This document shows positions 34,092-43,399 of a stretch of 64,000 nt of DNA, piece by piece. The DNA is from Bradyrhizobium sp. Ce-3. Lineage in GTDB: Bacteria; Pseudomonadota; Alphaproteobacteria; Rhizobiales; Xanthobacteraceae. The position numbers were made by a program, and so were the translations under genes. Location: the NCBI RefSeq assembly GCF_022835695.1, contig NZ_BQUV01000001.1:864641-928640 (forward strand), given 5' to 3'. Position 1 is the stretch's first letter. Every line of letters starts with the position of its first letter. Below the pieces are notes generated by a model. That model had not been told where the DNA came from and made no database searches. It saw only the letters and a program-made list of their open reading frames with translations.

Positions 34092-36302
34092 TCAACGTCT
34101 CACGATGATCGAATGGCGGGACCGCACCAGCGCGCTGGCTCCGTCGCCGACCTCCAGCACCGCGAGCTGATATTCACCATCCGGCAAATCCCTGATCGAG
34201 AACGACAGCTGGAAGCCGAAATAGCACTCCTTGCTCTCAGCCTTCATGTATTCCTTGACGTCCACGCGCTCGTGCCAATCAACGATCAGGCAGTACCCGC
34301 TGTTGATCGCGCCCTCCGGAGCAAGCGCCGACAGCACCAGGAAGCCGGTCCTTTGCCTGCTGGCCTCGAACGCGCTGCTCGCGCAGATCCAGCCCCGCAC
34401 CAGGATCTCGTAGCGCGGATCGACGATCACACGTTCGCCGGTCTGCGAATTGATGTTCTCGATGACCAGCAACGAGCCTGCCGGGTTGTCGGACGCGCCC
34501 GCCGCCTCGACCGGCGCGCCGCTTCTCAGGCGCTGCACGCCCGAATGGGTGAGGCCCGACCGGTGCAGGTTCGCGAGCACCTCGACATGGGTCGAGGCCT
34601 CCTTCACCGCCCATTCGAGCTCCTGCCTGCTGAGGCAATCCAGGAGATCCGGGCTGTTGCGAATCTGCGCCGAGATCGGCTCGGCCGAAGCGACCCTGCG
34701 CACGACTTCGAGAAATGCGCGCCCATAGCGCGAATCCGGCTCGAGATGAGCCCCCTCCGCCCACTCGTTCCAGGAATTGATGAACACCAATGACTCGGAA
34801 AAGCTGTTGCCCTTGGCGCGCAAGGTCGCATCGCGAAGCCAGACCTCGAACGCCTCCGGACTGGACCTGGTAAAGATGTGGCCGCGCGGCCCCTTGCGGG
34901 GCGTGTTATCCCAACGCGGCATCACCGCGGGGAAGAACGGGAAATCGTAGGTCTTGCCGATCGACGATCGCATGGCGTCGACATAGTCGTAGACCTTTCC
35001 GGCGAAGGTCGGCGGCGCATCGACTTCGGTCGGCGGCACCTCCCGGGTCGAGACCGTGTGCGGCGGAAACTCGATGGCCGCGTCGCAATTGACGTCGCGC
35101 GGATCGAACTCTCCGAACGTCATCGCATTGCAAATGAGAAGCTCGCCGATCCCGAGCTCGCGGGCGCGCTCGCGCCAGATCTCGAACAGGCGCTGCTTGT
35201 CCGGCAACAATGACGGCCGGTAGATGACGATGACCTTTCGGCCGTCGACGGTGATGTAGCGTTCATCGAGCAGCAGGTCGGCCATGTCGTCGATGAAGCG
35301 GACATCGTCCTCCAGCGAGTGATTTTGTCCGAGCAGAAGCTCGGCATCCGAGCCGTCCCAGCGGCGGGACCAGTTCTCGTTCGCCCAGCAAACGCAGAAC
35401 GGCAGATTCGGCTCGCCGTCCTCGAGCAGCAGCTGCAGCGGCTTCTCCAGCAGCCTTCGCCCCTGGAACCAATAGACGTAGTAGCAGAATCCATCGATGC
35501 CGTATTTGCGGGCGAGCTCGCCCTGCTGACGGCGCGTTTCCGGCAGCCGGACGTCATAGAACCCCAGATCGGCCGGCAACCATGGCGATTCATGGGCCGG
35601 AAACTGGGCGCGCATCCGCGCGACGTTGGTCCACTCGGTGAACCCCGGTCCCCACCACCTGTCATTTTCTTCAAATGAATGGAATTGCGGCAGGTAGAAG
35701 CAGATGTAGCGCACCTCCTTGGGGGAAGCGTCCACCAGTCCGCCGACGATCCTGTCGTTGGCGGGAAACAGCAGGTCATCGTAATCTTCAGCCGAGAAGC
35801 CCAGCGCAACGACCACCTCGTTCGGCGTAAAGTTCTCGAACAGCGGGATCTCGTAGTATTCGCCGTCGCTCAGGCTGATGCGGAGATAGACCTGCGCGTG
35901 CTTGGGATCCACAAGCGCGTTTCTCAGCGCGCGCGCCAGACGGCGGCGCACTCCCGGCGTGGACAGGTCGATACGAAATCCGGGACGTCCGATCACGCTG
36001 CGCGGACCGACGCGGGCCGGCATCGTGCGGCCGGTCCGTCCCTCTTCGACACAGTGGGAGGCGACAAAGAGCGCGATCGAAACGGTCGCAGCCGGCGACT
36101 GCGCATCGACGATCCAGCCGGAAATCCCGCGCCCGGAATACTCGAGTATCGCACCACGCAGCCGCGATCCCGACTGGAGATCGCTTACATCGGGATCCAG
36201 GAACAGGCTCTGCGGATGGTCTTCCTGCTGAACCGGACTGGCAACGGGCAACATATCCTTCGTATCCCTGACGCTCCGTTCGACCATCTTGTTCATTGCC
36301 AC
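34092..36302 (-). CDS. WbsX/GH99-like domain protein, 736 aa
   Basis: The start may be GTG at 36302 (AGGAG five bases upstream) or ATG at 36296. The N-terminal 170 residues are beta-rich with GRGISGWIVDAQSP, probably a carbohydrate-related domain. The central 350 residues have ICFYLPQFHSFEENDRWWGP, FTEWTNVARM, LARKYGIDGFCYYVYWFQGR, WANENWSRRWDGSD and FINSWNEWAEGAHLEPD, which are the full set of WbsX/GH99-like markers. The C-terminus has a beta-rich domain. There is no signal peptide. Such proteins often occur fused or next to glycosyltransferases in O-antigen and EPS loci. It is followed by the GT2 gene in an operon. Confidence 0.82.
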   Translation of the reverse strand: MAMNKMVERSVRDTKDMLPVASPVQQEDHPQSLFLDPDVSDLQSGSRLRGAILEYSGRGISGWIVDAQSPAATVSIALFVASHCVEEGRTGRTMPARVGPRSVIGRPGFRIDLSTPGVRRRLARALRNALVDPKHAQVYLRISLSDGEYYEIPLFENFTPNEVVVALGFSAEDYDDLLFPANDRIVGGLVDASPKEVRYICFYLPQFHSFEENDRWWGPGFTEWTNVARMRAQFPAHESPWLPADLGFYDVRLPETRRQQGELARKYGIDGFCYYVYWFQGRRLLEKPLQLLLEDGEPNLPFCVCWANENWSRRWDGSDAELLLGQNHSLEDDVRFIDDMADLLLDERYITVDGRKVIVIYRPSLLPDKQRLFEIWRERARELGIGELLICNAMTFGEFDPRDVNCDAAIEFPPHTVSTREVPPTEVDAPPTFAGKVYDYVDAMRSSIGKTYDFPFFPAVMPRWDNTPRKGPRGHIFTRSSPEAFEVWLRDATLRAKGNSFSESLVFINSWNEWAEGAHLEPDSRYGRAFLEVVRRVASAEPISAQIRNSPDLLDCLSRQELEWAVKEASTHVEVLANLHRSGLTHSGVQRLRSGAPVEAAGASDNPAGSLLVIENINSQTGERVIVDPRYEILVRGWICASSAFEASRQRTGFLVLSALAPEGAINSGYCLIVDWHERVDVKEYMKAESKECYFGFQLSFSIRDLPDGEYQLAVLEVGDGASALVRSRHSIIVRR

Positions 36303-36623
36303 TCAATCTCCTGCCAACGTTTAACGCCGGCTCCAGTTTCTTTCCCGGTCACACGGAAGTCCGATCCCGAGATCACATTGCCTGACACGTTCCAGATCGT
36401 GACCTCATGGTTCTTATCGATCATCTTCACACAACCAGAGGTACAATGAGCATTTATTCCGTGAACACAACATTAGCGCAATCTCTCTGTCGTCGATATG
36501 AAAGCCATTGTTAGTCCTGCCTAGATTGTCACGCGGGCGTGCCCGCTTCCGTGCCTTCGCGCTCAAAAACCAAGCCGTTCACTATCTCTGCTGTTCACGC
36601 GACGAGATGTCCGCATTCGACAA
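36303..36623. other. Intergenic region with AT-rich promoter features
   Basis: These 321 bases separate the WbsX-like gene (minus strand) and the stop of the Sel1 gene (minus strand). They hold the AT-rich GTACAATGAGCATTTATTCCG and ACACAACATTAGC segments near 36431-36475, a likely promoter for the WbsX-like/GT2 operon. GCGGGC-GT-GCCCGC near 36535 forms a small hairpin after the Sel1 gene without a T-tract. No gene was seen. Confidence 0.4.
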
Positions 36624-38660
36624 TCAGCCGATGCTCTCGCCCATCGCTTGCAGACGACGCAGCGCGCCTTCGTTGTTCTTCTGCGCCGCTTGCCGATACC
36701 AGTGCAGTGCCTGATCGCGATCCTGCGCGACGCCGTTGCCGGCGCGCAGCGCGTCGCCGATCGCGAGCTGGGCTTCGACCATGCCCTGCTTCGCAGCCGC
36801 CTCGAACCACTCGGCGGCTTTCGCCGGATCGGCCTCGCGGCCCTGCCCCCGCCCCAGCATCACGGCGAGGTTGTATTGCGCGGTGGTATGGCCCTGGCGT
36901 GCCGCGGCCTCGTACCATGTCACGCCTTGCGCAAGGTCCTGCTCGACGCCCTGCCCGGTGCAATACATAACGGCGAGATTGAACTGCGCCGCGGCGTTGC
37001 CGCCATCGGCGGCCTTGACGATCCAGCCGGCGGCGGCCTGCGGATCCTTGAGGCTGCTCTTCGGATCGGAGTACAGCAACGCCAAGGAGTGCTGGGCCTC
37101 GGCATGGCCGGCATTGGCCGCACGCTTGAACCATTGCGCTGCGGCCGGAAGATCGACCGCGCCGCCGGACCTTCCCATATGCAGCCCGCCGAGCTGAAAC
37201 GCCGCGGCGGAATGACCACCTTCAGCGGCGTCGGTGAGCAGCGTGCGCGCCTGCGCGAGCCGCGCTTCGGACGGCTCATCCTGGATCAGAAACAGGGCAT
37301 AGGCCGTCTTCGCATCGGCGTCGCCGCCGTTCGCCGCCTTGCTGAGCCATTCCGCCGCACGCGCCCGATCGCGCGGCACGCCGTTGCCCGCCGAATAGAG
37401 CCGGCCGAGTTGCACGCCCGCGGCGCTGATGCCGCCCTCCGACGCCCGCTCGAACCACTTGATCGCGGTCGCGACATCGCGCGTCACGCCGTTGCCGTTG
37501 AGATAGAACACCGCGATGTTATGCGCCGCCGTGGCATGGCCGCTCGCGGCTGCGCGTTCGAACCATTTCGCGGCCTGGCGGATGCTGGGCGGAACGCCGG
37601 TGCCGGTCGCATAGAAGCGTCCGGTGAAGAACTGCGCCTGCGCGTCGCCGCGCTCGGCCGCCTTCTCGTACCAATACGCCGCCTCGCGCAGATCGGGTTC
37701 GGCGGCGGTGCCGAGCGCATAGAACTCGGCCAGCGCCAGAACCGCCGGCAAGTAGTCTTTCCGCGCCGCCTTGCGCAACGCGGTCTCGGCCTTGTCGAGA
37801 TCCTTGACTACGCCTTTGCCGGCGAGCCGCAACAGCGCAATGTTGTAGAGCGCGATCGTATCGTCATGCGCGGCGGCACTCTGGAACAGCCGCGCCGCCT
37901 CCTCGACATTCTCGGGAAGCCCGGTGGCCTTGAGGCACATGAAGGCAAGCGCAACCTGTGCGCGTACATGACCCTGCTGCGCGGCCTTTTGATACCAGAT
38001 CGCGGCCTGCGCGAAATCGACGGGAACGCCGCGTCCCTGATAATGCACGTCACCGAGCGCGAATTCTCCGGAGGCCGCGTTCTGCTCCGCCGCGGCCTGG
38101 TACCAGCGCAGGGCTGCGGCATGATCCTTCGTGCAGCCCATTCCGTTGGCGTACATGTCGCCGAGGATCGCCTGCGCCTCCGCCTTGCCGGCTTCCGCCG
38201 CCACCGACAGCCAGAGGAAGGCGGCGTCGAGATCCTTGGGCACCCCGATTCCGTTCGGGAACACCAGGTCGTGGAGATTGGTCGCCTTGTCGCCGAGCCG
38301 CGCCGCGGTGGATTGCCGCCACATCTCGGGTCTGTTCGGTCCGACCGTGGCCTGGACTCCGTTGAGGTAGATCAGGCCGATCTGGAATTGCGCGTCGGTA
38401 TGTCCCTTCAGGGCGGCGCGCTCATACCACGCGACCGCATCCGGAATGTTGCCGATGACGCCCTCGTTCCGCGCATAGAGCAGCCCGATGCGGTAATCCG
38501 CCTCCGGATTGCCCGCGTGCGACGCGAGCCGCCAGAACCGCAACGCCTCGAGATATTGCCGGTTCTCGTATGCCTCCAGTCCCCGTTCAAACTGCGTCGA
38601 GTCTGAACGGGACGAGCCGGGTCGGAGCAAGTCGAGAAGGGAACGCGCCGATACCGTCAT
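36624..38660 (-). CDS. Large Sel1-repeat protein, 678 aa
   Basis: About seventeen Sel1-like repeats of 36 residues fill nearly the whole protein; typical units end in AAxWYxxAAxxGxxxAQ (for example AAIWYQKAAQQGHVRAQ and AAYWYEKAAERGDAQAQ). The N-terminus has a short lead (SARSLLDLLRPGSSRSDSTQ) with no signal peptide. Sel1 solenoids mediate protein-protein contacts. ATG at 38660 overlaps the HlyD stop by four bases (ATGA), so it is translationally coupled to the secretion genes. A Sel1 protein coupled to a type I exporter is unusual; it may scaffold the exporter or its cargo. ExoR-like periplasmic Sel1 regulators differ in having signal peptides and fewer repeats. Confidence 0.78.
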   Translation of the reverse strand: MTVSARSLLDLLRPGSSRSDSTQFERGLEAYENRQYLEALRFWRLASHAGNPEADYRIGLLYARNEGVIGNIPDAVAWYERAALKGHTDAQFQIGLIYLNGVQATVGPNRPEMWRQSTAARLGDKATNLHDLVFPNGIGVPKDLDAAFLWLSVAAEAGKAEAQAILGDMYANGMGCTKDHAAALRWYQAAAEQNAASGEFALGDVHYQGRGVPVDFAQAAIWYQKAAQQGHVRAQVALAFMCLKATGLPENVEEAARLFQSAAAHDDTIALYNIALLRLAGKGVVKDLDKAETALRKAARKDYLPAVLALAEFYALGTAAEPDLREAAYWYEKAAERGDAQAQFFTGRFYATGTGVPPSIRQAAKWFERAAASGHATAAHNIAVFYLNGNGVTRDVATAIKWFERASEGGISAAGVQLGRLYSAGNGVPRDRARAAEWLSKAANGGDADAKTAYALFLIQDEPSEARLAQARTLLTDAAEGGHSAAAFQLGGLHMGRSGGAVDLPAAAQWFKRAANAGHAEAQHSLALLYSDPKSSLKDPQAAAGWIVKAADGGNAAAQFNLAVMYCTGQGVEQDLAQGVTWYEAAARQGHTTAQYNLAVMLGRGQGREADPAKAAEWFEAAAKQGMVEAQLAIGDALRAGNGVAQDRDQALHWYRQAAQKNNEGALRRLQAMGESIG

Positions 38661-40003
38661 GGCTCACGCATTGCTTCTTTTGCACTGCGCAGCATGCCGC
38701 CGAGCAGATACATCGCCACCGATCGGGTGCCGACATTGACGTCGCCCTGCAGCGTCATGCCGGGAATCAGGCGGAAGTTGTTCGGAACATCCTTGAAGTT
38801 GGTCTGGTCGACCGAACAGCGCGCCTTGTAATAGGCGTCAACGGGCTTTCCATCATCGTCGGTGGTGAAGGCGCCTTCGCTGATCCAGCGGATCTTGCCC
38901 TGCGCGGTGCCGTGCTCGGCCGCGTTGAAGGCGTCGACCTTCATCGTGCACGGATCGTTCGGCCGAACGAAGCCGACGTCGCGCGACAGGATCTGGATCT
39001 CGGCCTCGAGCCGCGTCTTGAGCGGCATCAGCGTGATGAAGGGATCGCCCGGCTTCAACACCGATCCGACCGAGAGCTTGGCAAGGGTCAGGACGACCGA
39101 TGGCTCGGCAGCCGTCCAGCGGACGAGATCCTGATGCTTGATCGCCTTGTCATACTGTGAGCGGGCCGTATCCAGGCTGTTGCGCGTCGTGACCAGATCC
39201 TGGCTCAGCTGCGCGTTCCACTGCTCGGTGAAGGCGTTGCGATCCGCCTTCAGCGACTCCAGCTGATGTTGCGCTTCCAGCAGGGTGTTGTGCGTGTTGT
39301 CGATCTGACGCAGCAGCTCCAGGCGGTTATCCTGCGACAGATACAGGTTCAGCTTGGATCCGCTGCCGCTTTCGGCGAGCGTCGAGCGCATGTCCTCGAT
39401 CTTGCCGGCGATCTCGGCACGCTGACTGTAGCGCTCGTCGTCCTTCTTCGACTTCTGGATCGTCGCCTCGGTCTGACTGATCTTGGAATCGTAACTGTTC
39501 ACCTGCGCGTGGTACTGCGCGACGCGCTGGTCGTAGAGCGCCTTTTGCAGGGCGTTGTACCTGCTCGCGTCCTGATCGTTGGATTGGCCGAACGACAACG
39601 GCTTTCCGGACAATTCGGCCTCGTCGCGGGCGACCTGCGCCTCAAGGCTCGCAATCTGCAGCTTGTACTGCGTGACATCGGCCGCGGTGAAGGTCGAGTC
39701 GAGGGTCGCGAGCAGCTGCCCGGTCTCGACCTGCTGGCCTTCCCGAACATCGATCGTCTTGATGATCGAGGCATCCAGCGCCTGCAGCACGTTGATCTGG
39801 TCGACGGGAACGATCCTGCCGCCGACGCTCGTGATGACGCGATCGACGCGCGTGAGGCACATGATCGCCACGACACAGACCATGAATGCCGCCAGCACGA
39901 ACAGCGTCGCGCGGGCCAGCAACGGCTCGGCCGCCTCGCGGATGGCATCGGTTTCGGACTGGAACTGGCGAACGGTCGCGAGCGAAGCTTGATTAGGAGA
40001 CAA
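38657..40003 (-). CDS. Type I secretion membrane-fusion protein (HlyD family), 448 aa
   Basis: The start is set at TTG 40003 (S-P-N-Q-A-S-L-A-T-V), with AGGAG eight bases upstream; the longer frame is shadow of the ABC gene. One N-terminal membrane helix (LFVLAAFMVCVVAIMCLT) is followed by IVPVDQINVLQALDASIIKT, which matches the lipoyl/hairpin start of HlyD. A long alpha-helical coiled coil (residues about 110-300) and a beta-domain with VLTLAKLSVGSVLKPGDPFI, DVGFVRPNDPCTMKVDAF and FRLIPGMTLQGDVNVGTRSV complete the family layout. It bridges the ABC exporter to a TolC-like channel not found here. It overlaps the ABC gene by 11 bases. Confidence 0.85.
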   Translation of the reverse strand: MSPNQASLATVRQFQSETDAIREAAEPLLARATLFVLAAFMVCVVAIMCLTRVDRVITSVGGRIVPVDQINVLQALDASIIKTIDVREGQQVETGQLLATLDSTFTAADVTQYKLQIASLEAQVARDEAELSGKPLSFGQSNDQDASRYNALQKALYDQRVAQYHAQVNSYDSKISQTEATIQKSKKDDERYSQRAEIAGKIEDMRSTLAESGSGSKLNLYLSQDNRLELLRQIDNTHNTLLEAQHQLESLKADRNAFTEQWNAQLSQDLVTTRNSLDTARSQYDKAIKHQDLVRWTAAEPSVVLTLAKLSVGSVLKPGDPFITLMPLKTRLEAEIQILSRDVGFVRPNDPCTMKVDAFNAAEHGTAQGKIRWISEGAFTTDDDGKPVDAYYKARCSVDQTNFKDVPNNFRLIPGMTLQGDVNVGTRSVAMYLLGGMLRSAKEAMREP

Positions 40004-42227
40004 GGGTCGGACTCCTGAAGTTCTTCTCGGTGCGGCCGGCCGGCACAAGGTGCGTATTCTGCTGGTACCAGAGCGAGCTGTAGATGTCGTTCCGTTCCAG
40101 CAGCTCGTCGTGGCGACCGATATCGTTGACCACGCCGCGGTTGAGCACGAGAATCGCATCGGCCTTGGTCAGCGACGACAGGCGGTGCGAGATGATGATC
40201 AGCGTGCGACCATGCGCGATCCGCGAAATGTTCGCGTTCACGATGGTCTCGCTCTCGGCGTCGAGCGCACTGGTCGCCTCGTCCAAGATCAGGATCGGCG
40301 GATTGACGATCAGCGCCCGCGCGATCGCGAGACGCTGCCGCTGACCGCCGGAGAGATTGGTGGATCCCTCGTAGATATAGGTCTCGTAGCCGCGCGGCAG
40401 CTTGTCGATGAATTCCTCGGCGCCGGCCAGCCGGGCCGCCCGGACCACGTCGTCGAAGGTCGCATCGGGCTTTGCCGCGGTAATATTCTCGCGGATCGTG
40501 CCGCTGAACAGGAAGTTCTCCTGCAGCACCACGCCGACGCTGCGGCGGAGATGGTCGACATCGTATTCGCGAACATCGATACCGTCGACCTTGATCAACC
40601 CGCCGTAGTCGGAGTGCAGGCGCTGCAGCAGCCGCGTGATCGTGGTCTTGCCCGAGCCGCTCTTGCCCATCACGCCGAGCGTCGTGCCGAGCGGAATCTC
40701 GAAGGAGATATTGTTCAGCGCCGGCGTCACCGCGCCCTTGTACTTGAAGGTGACGCCGGAGAATTCGATATGGCCCTTCAGCGGGACCCTGACGCCATGG
40801 CCGGAACGCCCCTCCTCGGGCGGCTGATTGACCAGCCTGCCGACGATCGTCACCGCGGTGCGCGCCTCGTCATACTGGTTGATGAGCTGGGCCATCTGCA
40901 TCAGCGGTCCGGCCACGCGCTGCGACAGCATCAGGAAGGCAAACAGCGCGCCGACATAGACCGGATCGCCGCTCGACACCGCGAGGTAGACGCCGAACGC
41001 GTAGGGCGCGCTCACCGCAAGCCGTTCCAGCGGACGCACCACCGTCTGGATCGCGGTTCCGGTCAGGCCTTCGGCAAGACGCGCCTTGGCGACGCGCGCC
41101 ACGAGCACGTCCCACATGTGGCGCTGCCGCGTGTCGAGCGCCAGCGACTTGATCGTCCTCATGCCGTTCAGACTCTGGATCAGGAACGCGCCCTGGGCGC
41201 CTTCGGCCGCCAGGGTGGCCGAGGACTTCTTCCGGTAGGTCGGCAGCATCAGGATCAGCCAGGTCACGATCACGCCGGCAAAGGCAAGGACCATCAGCGT
41301 CATGATCGGACTGAAGAAGAACATGACCGGCAGGAAGAAGAACAGCGTCGTCGAATCGAGAACGGTTCCGAACAACTGCCCGGTCAGGAAGCCGCGAATT
41401 CGGAACACCTCGCGGATGTCCCGCGAAATCAGGCCGACGGCGTTCTGTTCGAAGTAGTCGATCGGCAGATTGAGCACCTTCTCGAACACGTAGGTCGACA
41501 ATTTGACGTCAAGCCGTGCCGTGAGGCGCTGGACCAGGTATTGCCGCAGGAAGGTGAACGCCGCCTCGAACATGATGACCACGAACATGGCGATGCACAG
41601 CACGTAGAACGTGTTGTAGGCCTTGTAGAAAATGACCTTGTCCGAGAGCAGCCGCCAGAACATGATCGGCGCCAGGCCCATGAAGCCCAGGATCAGCGCC
41701 GCGATCGCGACGTCGCGCAGGATGCGCCGTTCGCGGAACAGCAAGGCAGTGACGAAGCCGAAGCTGAACGGCTGGGTCTCGTCGGAAATCTCGTAGTCGC
41801 GCTTGGCCATGACGACGTCGCCCGACCAGATGTCCTCAAAGCGCGGCTGATCGATGATGAGGAGCGCATCCTCGCTGGCGTTCGGATCCTGCAGGACCAC
41901 CCGGGAGCTGTTTTCGTCGCCCTCGAGGCGCAGCAACACCATATGGCTGCCGTCGCGCAGGCGAACGATCGCCGGCAGCGCCCGCTTGAGATGGCTCAGC
42001 CCCTTCCAGTCCAGCGTGACGACCTTTGCCGTCATGCCCGAGGAGTTCGCGCACTTCAAAAGCTCGGGCAGCGTGACCTCCTGGTCGCCCAGGAGATTGT
42101 CGTGGATGAGCTGGGAGGTGGTCAGATGCAGACCATGCTGCCGGGCCACGATGACGAGGCAGGCGAGACCCGAGGGTGGCAGCGCCTCCACCGAAGGTGC
42201 GCCGACGAGCGAGAGGTGTTTGGTCAT
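39993..42227 (-). CDS. Type I secretion ABC transporter with degenerate C39 domain, 744 aa
   Basis: ATG at 42227 (MTKHLSLVGAPSVEALPPSG) has GAGG six bases upstream. The N-terminal 140 residues are a C39 peptidase-like domain, but where peptidases have E-C-G-L-A-C-L this one has P-S-G-L-A-C-L: the catalytic Cys is Ser. That makes it a non-cleaving C39-like domain as in HlyB-type exporters of RTX proteins. Six membrane helices (residues about 150-450) follow. The ATPase has Walker A GKSGSGKTT, signature LSGGQRQRLAIARAL, Walker B ILILDEATSALD and switch His in IIISHRLSS. It drives export of C-terminally signalled RTX proteins. Operon order is ABC, HlyD, Sel1. Confidence 0.9.
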   Translation of the reverse strand: MTKHLSLVGAPSVEALPPSGLACLVIVARQHGLHLTTSQLIHDNLLGDQEVTLPELLKCANSSGMTAKVVTLDWKGLSHLKRALPAIVRLRDGSHMVLLRLEGDENSSRVVLQDPNASEDALLIIDQPRFEDIWSGDVVMAKRDYEISDETQPFSFGFVTALLFRERRILRDVAIAALILGFMGLAPIMFWRLLSDKVIFYKAYNTFYVLCIAMFVVIMFEAAFTFLRQYLVQRLTARLDVKLSTYVFEKVLNLPIDYFEQNAVGLISRDIREVFRIRGFLTGQLFGTVLDSTTLFFFLPVMFFFSPIMTLMVLAFAGVIVTWLILMLPTYRKKSSATLAAEGAQGAFLIQSLNGMRTIKSLALDTRQRHMWDVLVARVAKARLAEGLTGTAIQTVVRPLERLAVSAPYAFGVYLAVSSGDPVYVGALFAFLMLSQRVAGPLMQMAQLINQYDEARTAVTIVGRLVNQPPEEGRSGHGVRVPLKGHIEFSGVTFKYKGAVTPALNNISFEIPLGTTLGVMGKSGSGKTTITRLLQRLHSDYGGLIKVDGIDVREYDVDHLRRSVGVVLQENFLFSGTIRENITAAKPDATFDDVVRAARLAGAEEFIDKLPRGYETYIYEGSTNLSGGQRQRLAIARALIVNPPILILDEATSALDAESETIVNANISRIAHGRTLIIISHRLSSLTKADAILVLNRGVVNDIGRHDELLERNDIYSSLWYQQNTHLVPAGRTEKNFRSPTLVS

Positions 42228-42372
42228 GGATGCCTCGAAATTTCGACTGCGCAAGATCCGGTCTCTGGCGACATATAACTTATCACTGTTAGTTCGCTAA
42301 CGCAGCATTTTCAGTGCGTCGCCCCAAAAGATATGTGCGACGTCAAGCCGAGAAGCCGGTTCCGAACATGTC

Positions 42373-42388
42373 CGCCGACGATTTAACA
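42373..42388 (-). promoter_or_regulatory. Shared 16-mer upstream of the secretion operon
   Basis: CGCCGACGATTTAACA lies 146 bases upstream of the ABC exporter ATG. The identical 16-mer occurs at 54821-54836, upstream of the oxidoreductase/heparinase operon in the same orientation relative to its gene. TTAACA recurs 20 bases on (42408) and TGTTAG at 42287. The regulator is unknown. Confidence 0.5.
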
Positions 42389-42420
42389 CGGAACTTTATA
42401 ACATTGTTTAACATCGACAG

Positions 42421-43050
42421 TCACGCGTCGGCGGTCACCGTCTCGCGGAAGTCGAAGCCGCAGGCCTCCAGTTGCGGCCGGATCCGCTCCTCCCTGGCCT
42501 CCGGCATCAGCGCCAGTGCGCAGACCTCGAAGTTCTCGCTGCGGACCGAGACGGTCGGGAAACCGGCGCTGAGCAGCAGGTTTCCCATCCGCTCGCTCGA
42601 AAAGCCGGTCTTGTGCGCCATGTGGTGGCGCCCCTGCTCGATCGCGCCGGAATGCCCGTAGATCATGTCCAATGGCCGGATCGGGCCGGCCGGCGAGACA
42701 TAGGCGACGGCACCGAGGCCGTGAATCAGCATGTGCTGGGCGACCGCCTCGAGGTCGGGCGACATGACCAGCGCGAAGCCGTCCGGCCTGAGCACCTCGC
42801 GGAACTGAACGAATGTGGGGTGAACCTCATGGGCAAAGAGATGCTCCATGACATGGGAGCACCAGATCGCGTCGAACGAGGCCAGCGGGAACAGGCGCGA
42901 GAGATCGGTGATCGATCCGACCACGTCCGGGCTCACGCCGCCGTCGACATCGAGCCGAATCTCTTCCCATTCGTGCGATGTCATCAGCGGCTGGATGCGC
43001 TTCGTCACCGTCGATCCAGCGCCGGCATTCAGCATTTTCTTCTTGGCCAA
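42421..43050 (-). CDS. Class I SAM-dependent methyltransferase, 209 aa
   Basis: The start is TTG at 43050 (A-K-K-K-M-L-N-A-G-A-G), with GGAG eight bases upstream. Motif I is LNAGAGSTVT. A post-I acidic region is IRLDVDGGVSPDVVGSITDL. FDAIWCSHVMEHLFAHE and REVLRPDGFALVMSPDLEAV give the region characteristic of the Methyltransf_11/sugar methyltransferase-like class. It is 349 bases downstream of the nearest RTX gene and 190 bases upstream of the exporter. The substrate could be a sugar or protein; the position with secretion genes is notable but does not prove a link. Confidence 0.82.
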   Translation of the reverse strand: MAKKKMLNAGAGSTVTKRIQPLMTSHEWEEIRLDVDGGVSPDVVGSITDLSRLFPLASFDAIWCSHVMEHLFAHEVHPTFVQFREVLRPDGFALVMSPDLEAVAQHMLIHGLGAVAYVSPAGPIRPLDMIYGHSGAIEQGRHHMAHKTGFSSERMGNLLLSAGFPTVSVRSENFEVCALALMPEAREERIRPQLEACGFDFRETVTADA

Positions 43051-43399
43051 TTCGAGAGCTCCGCGGGTTCGCGCATTAAGCGGCTGAATTCTTCAGCGAT
43101 CGTCGTCCTGATCAAAGGCGCTGCGGCCGCGGAAAGCGATCGGCCACAGTTCCCATTGTGTTAATCGAGCACCACGCTTTACAAAAGCTACGTGGTCCGA
43201 ATGTGACGATCTAACCTCTAACATCCGTCGGCTGACAAGTCTGAAGCGGAACTTGTGATGGAGGTCGGCACGTCCGGGGCGGATCGGCCGACGCGGTTCC
43301 GGTCAGCGTGGCCGGATGCAATGAAAAGCACCGCCTCAACCCTGATTGGGTGGTGCCTCGGCCTGGTGAGGTGCCTTCCCTGGTGGGGATCTGGGATCG
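43051..43399. other. Intergenic region with terminator and TGTTAA motifs
   Basis: No gene was seen. TGTTAA at 43159 and CTAACA at 43218 lie upstream of the methyltransferase gene; the 3' part holds the terminator of the nearest RTX gene. The plus-strand frames here are short and unsupported. Confidence 0.45.
43324..43375 (-). terminator. Terminator region of the third RTX gene
   Basis: On the minus strand GGCACCTC pairs with GAGGCACC, followed by a second hairpin (GCACCACC with GGCGGTGC, one mismatch) and TTTTCAT. It lies about 25-75 bases beyond the stop of the 43400 gene. The second hairpin resembles the one at 47357-47395. Confidence 0.6.

Noticed and set aside
39993-42227. Bacteriocin or peptide exporter with leader peptidase activity
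   Set aside because: The aligned catalytic Cys is replaced by Ser, and no small double-glycine-leader gene is close by. RTX cargo fits better.
40050-42278. Plus-strand open frame of about 742 codons over the ABC exporter
   Set aside because: Antisense shadow; the ABC protein on the minus strand has Walker A, signature and Walker B motifs.
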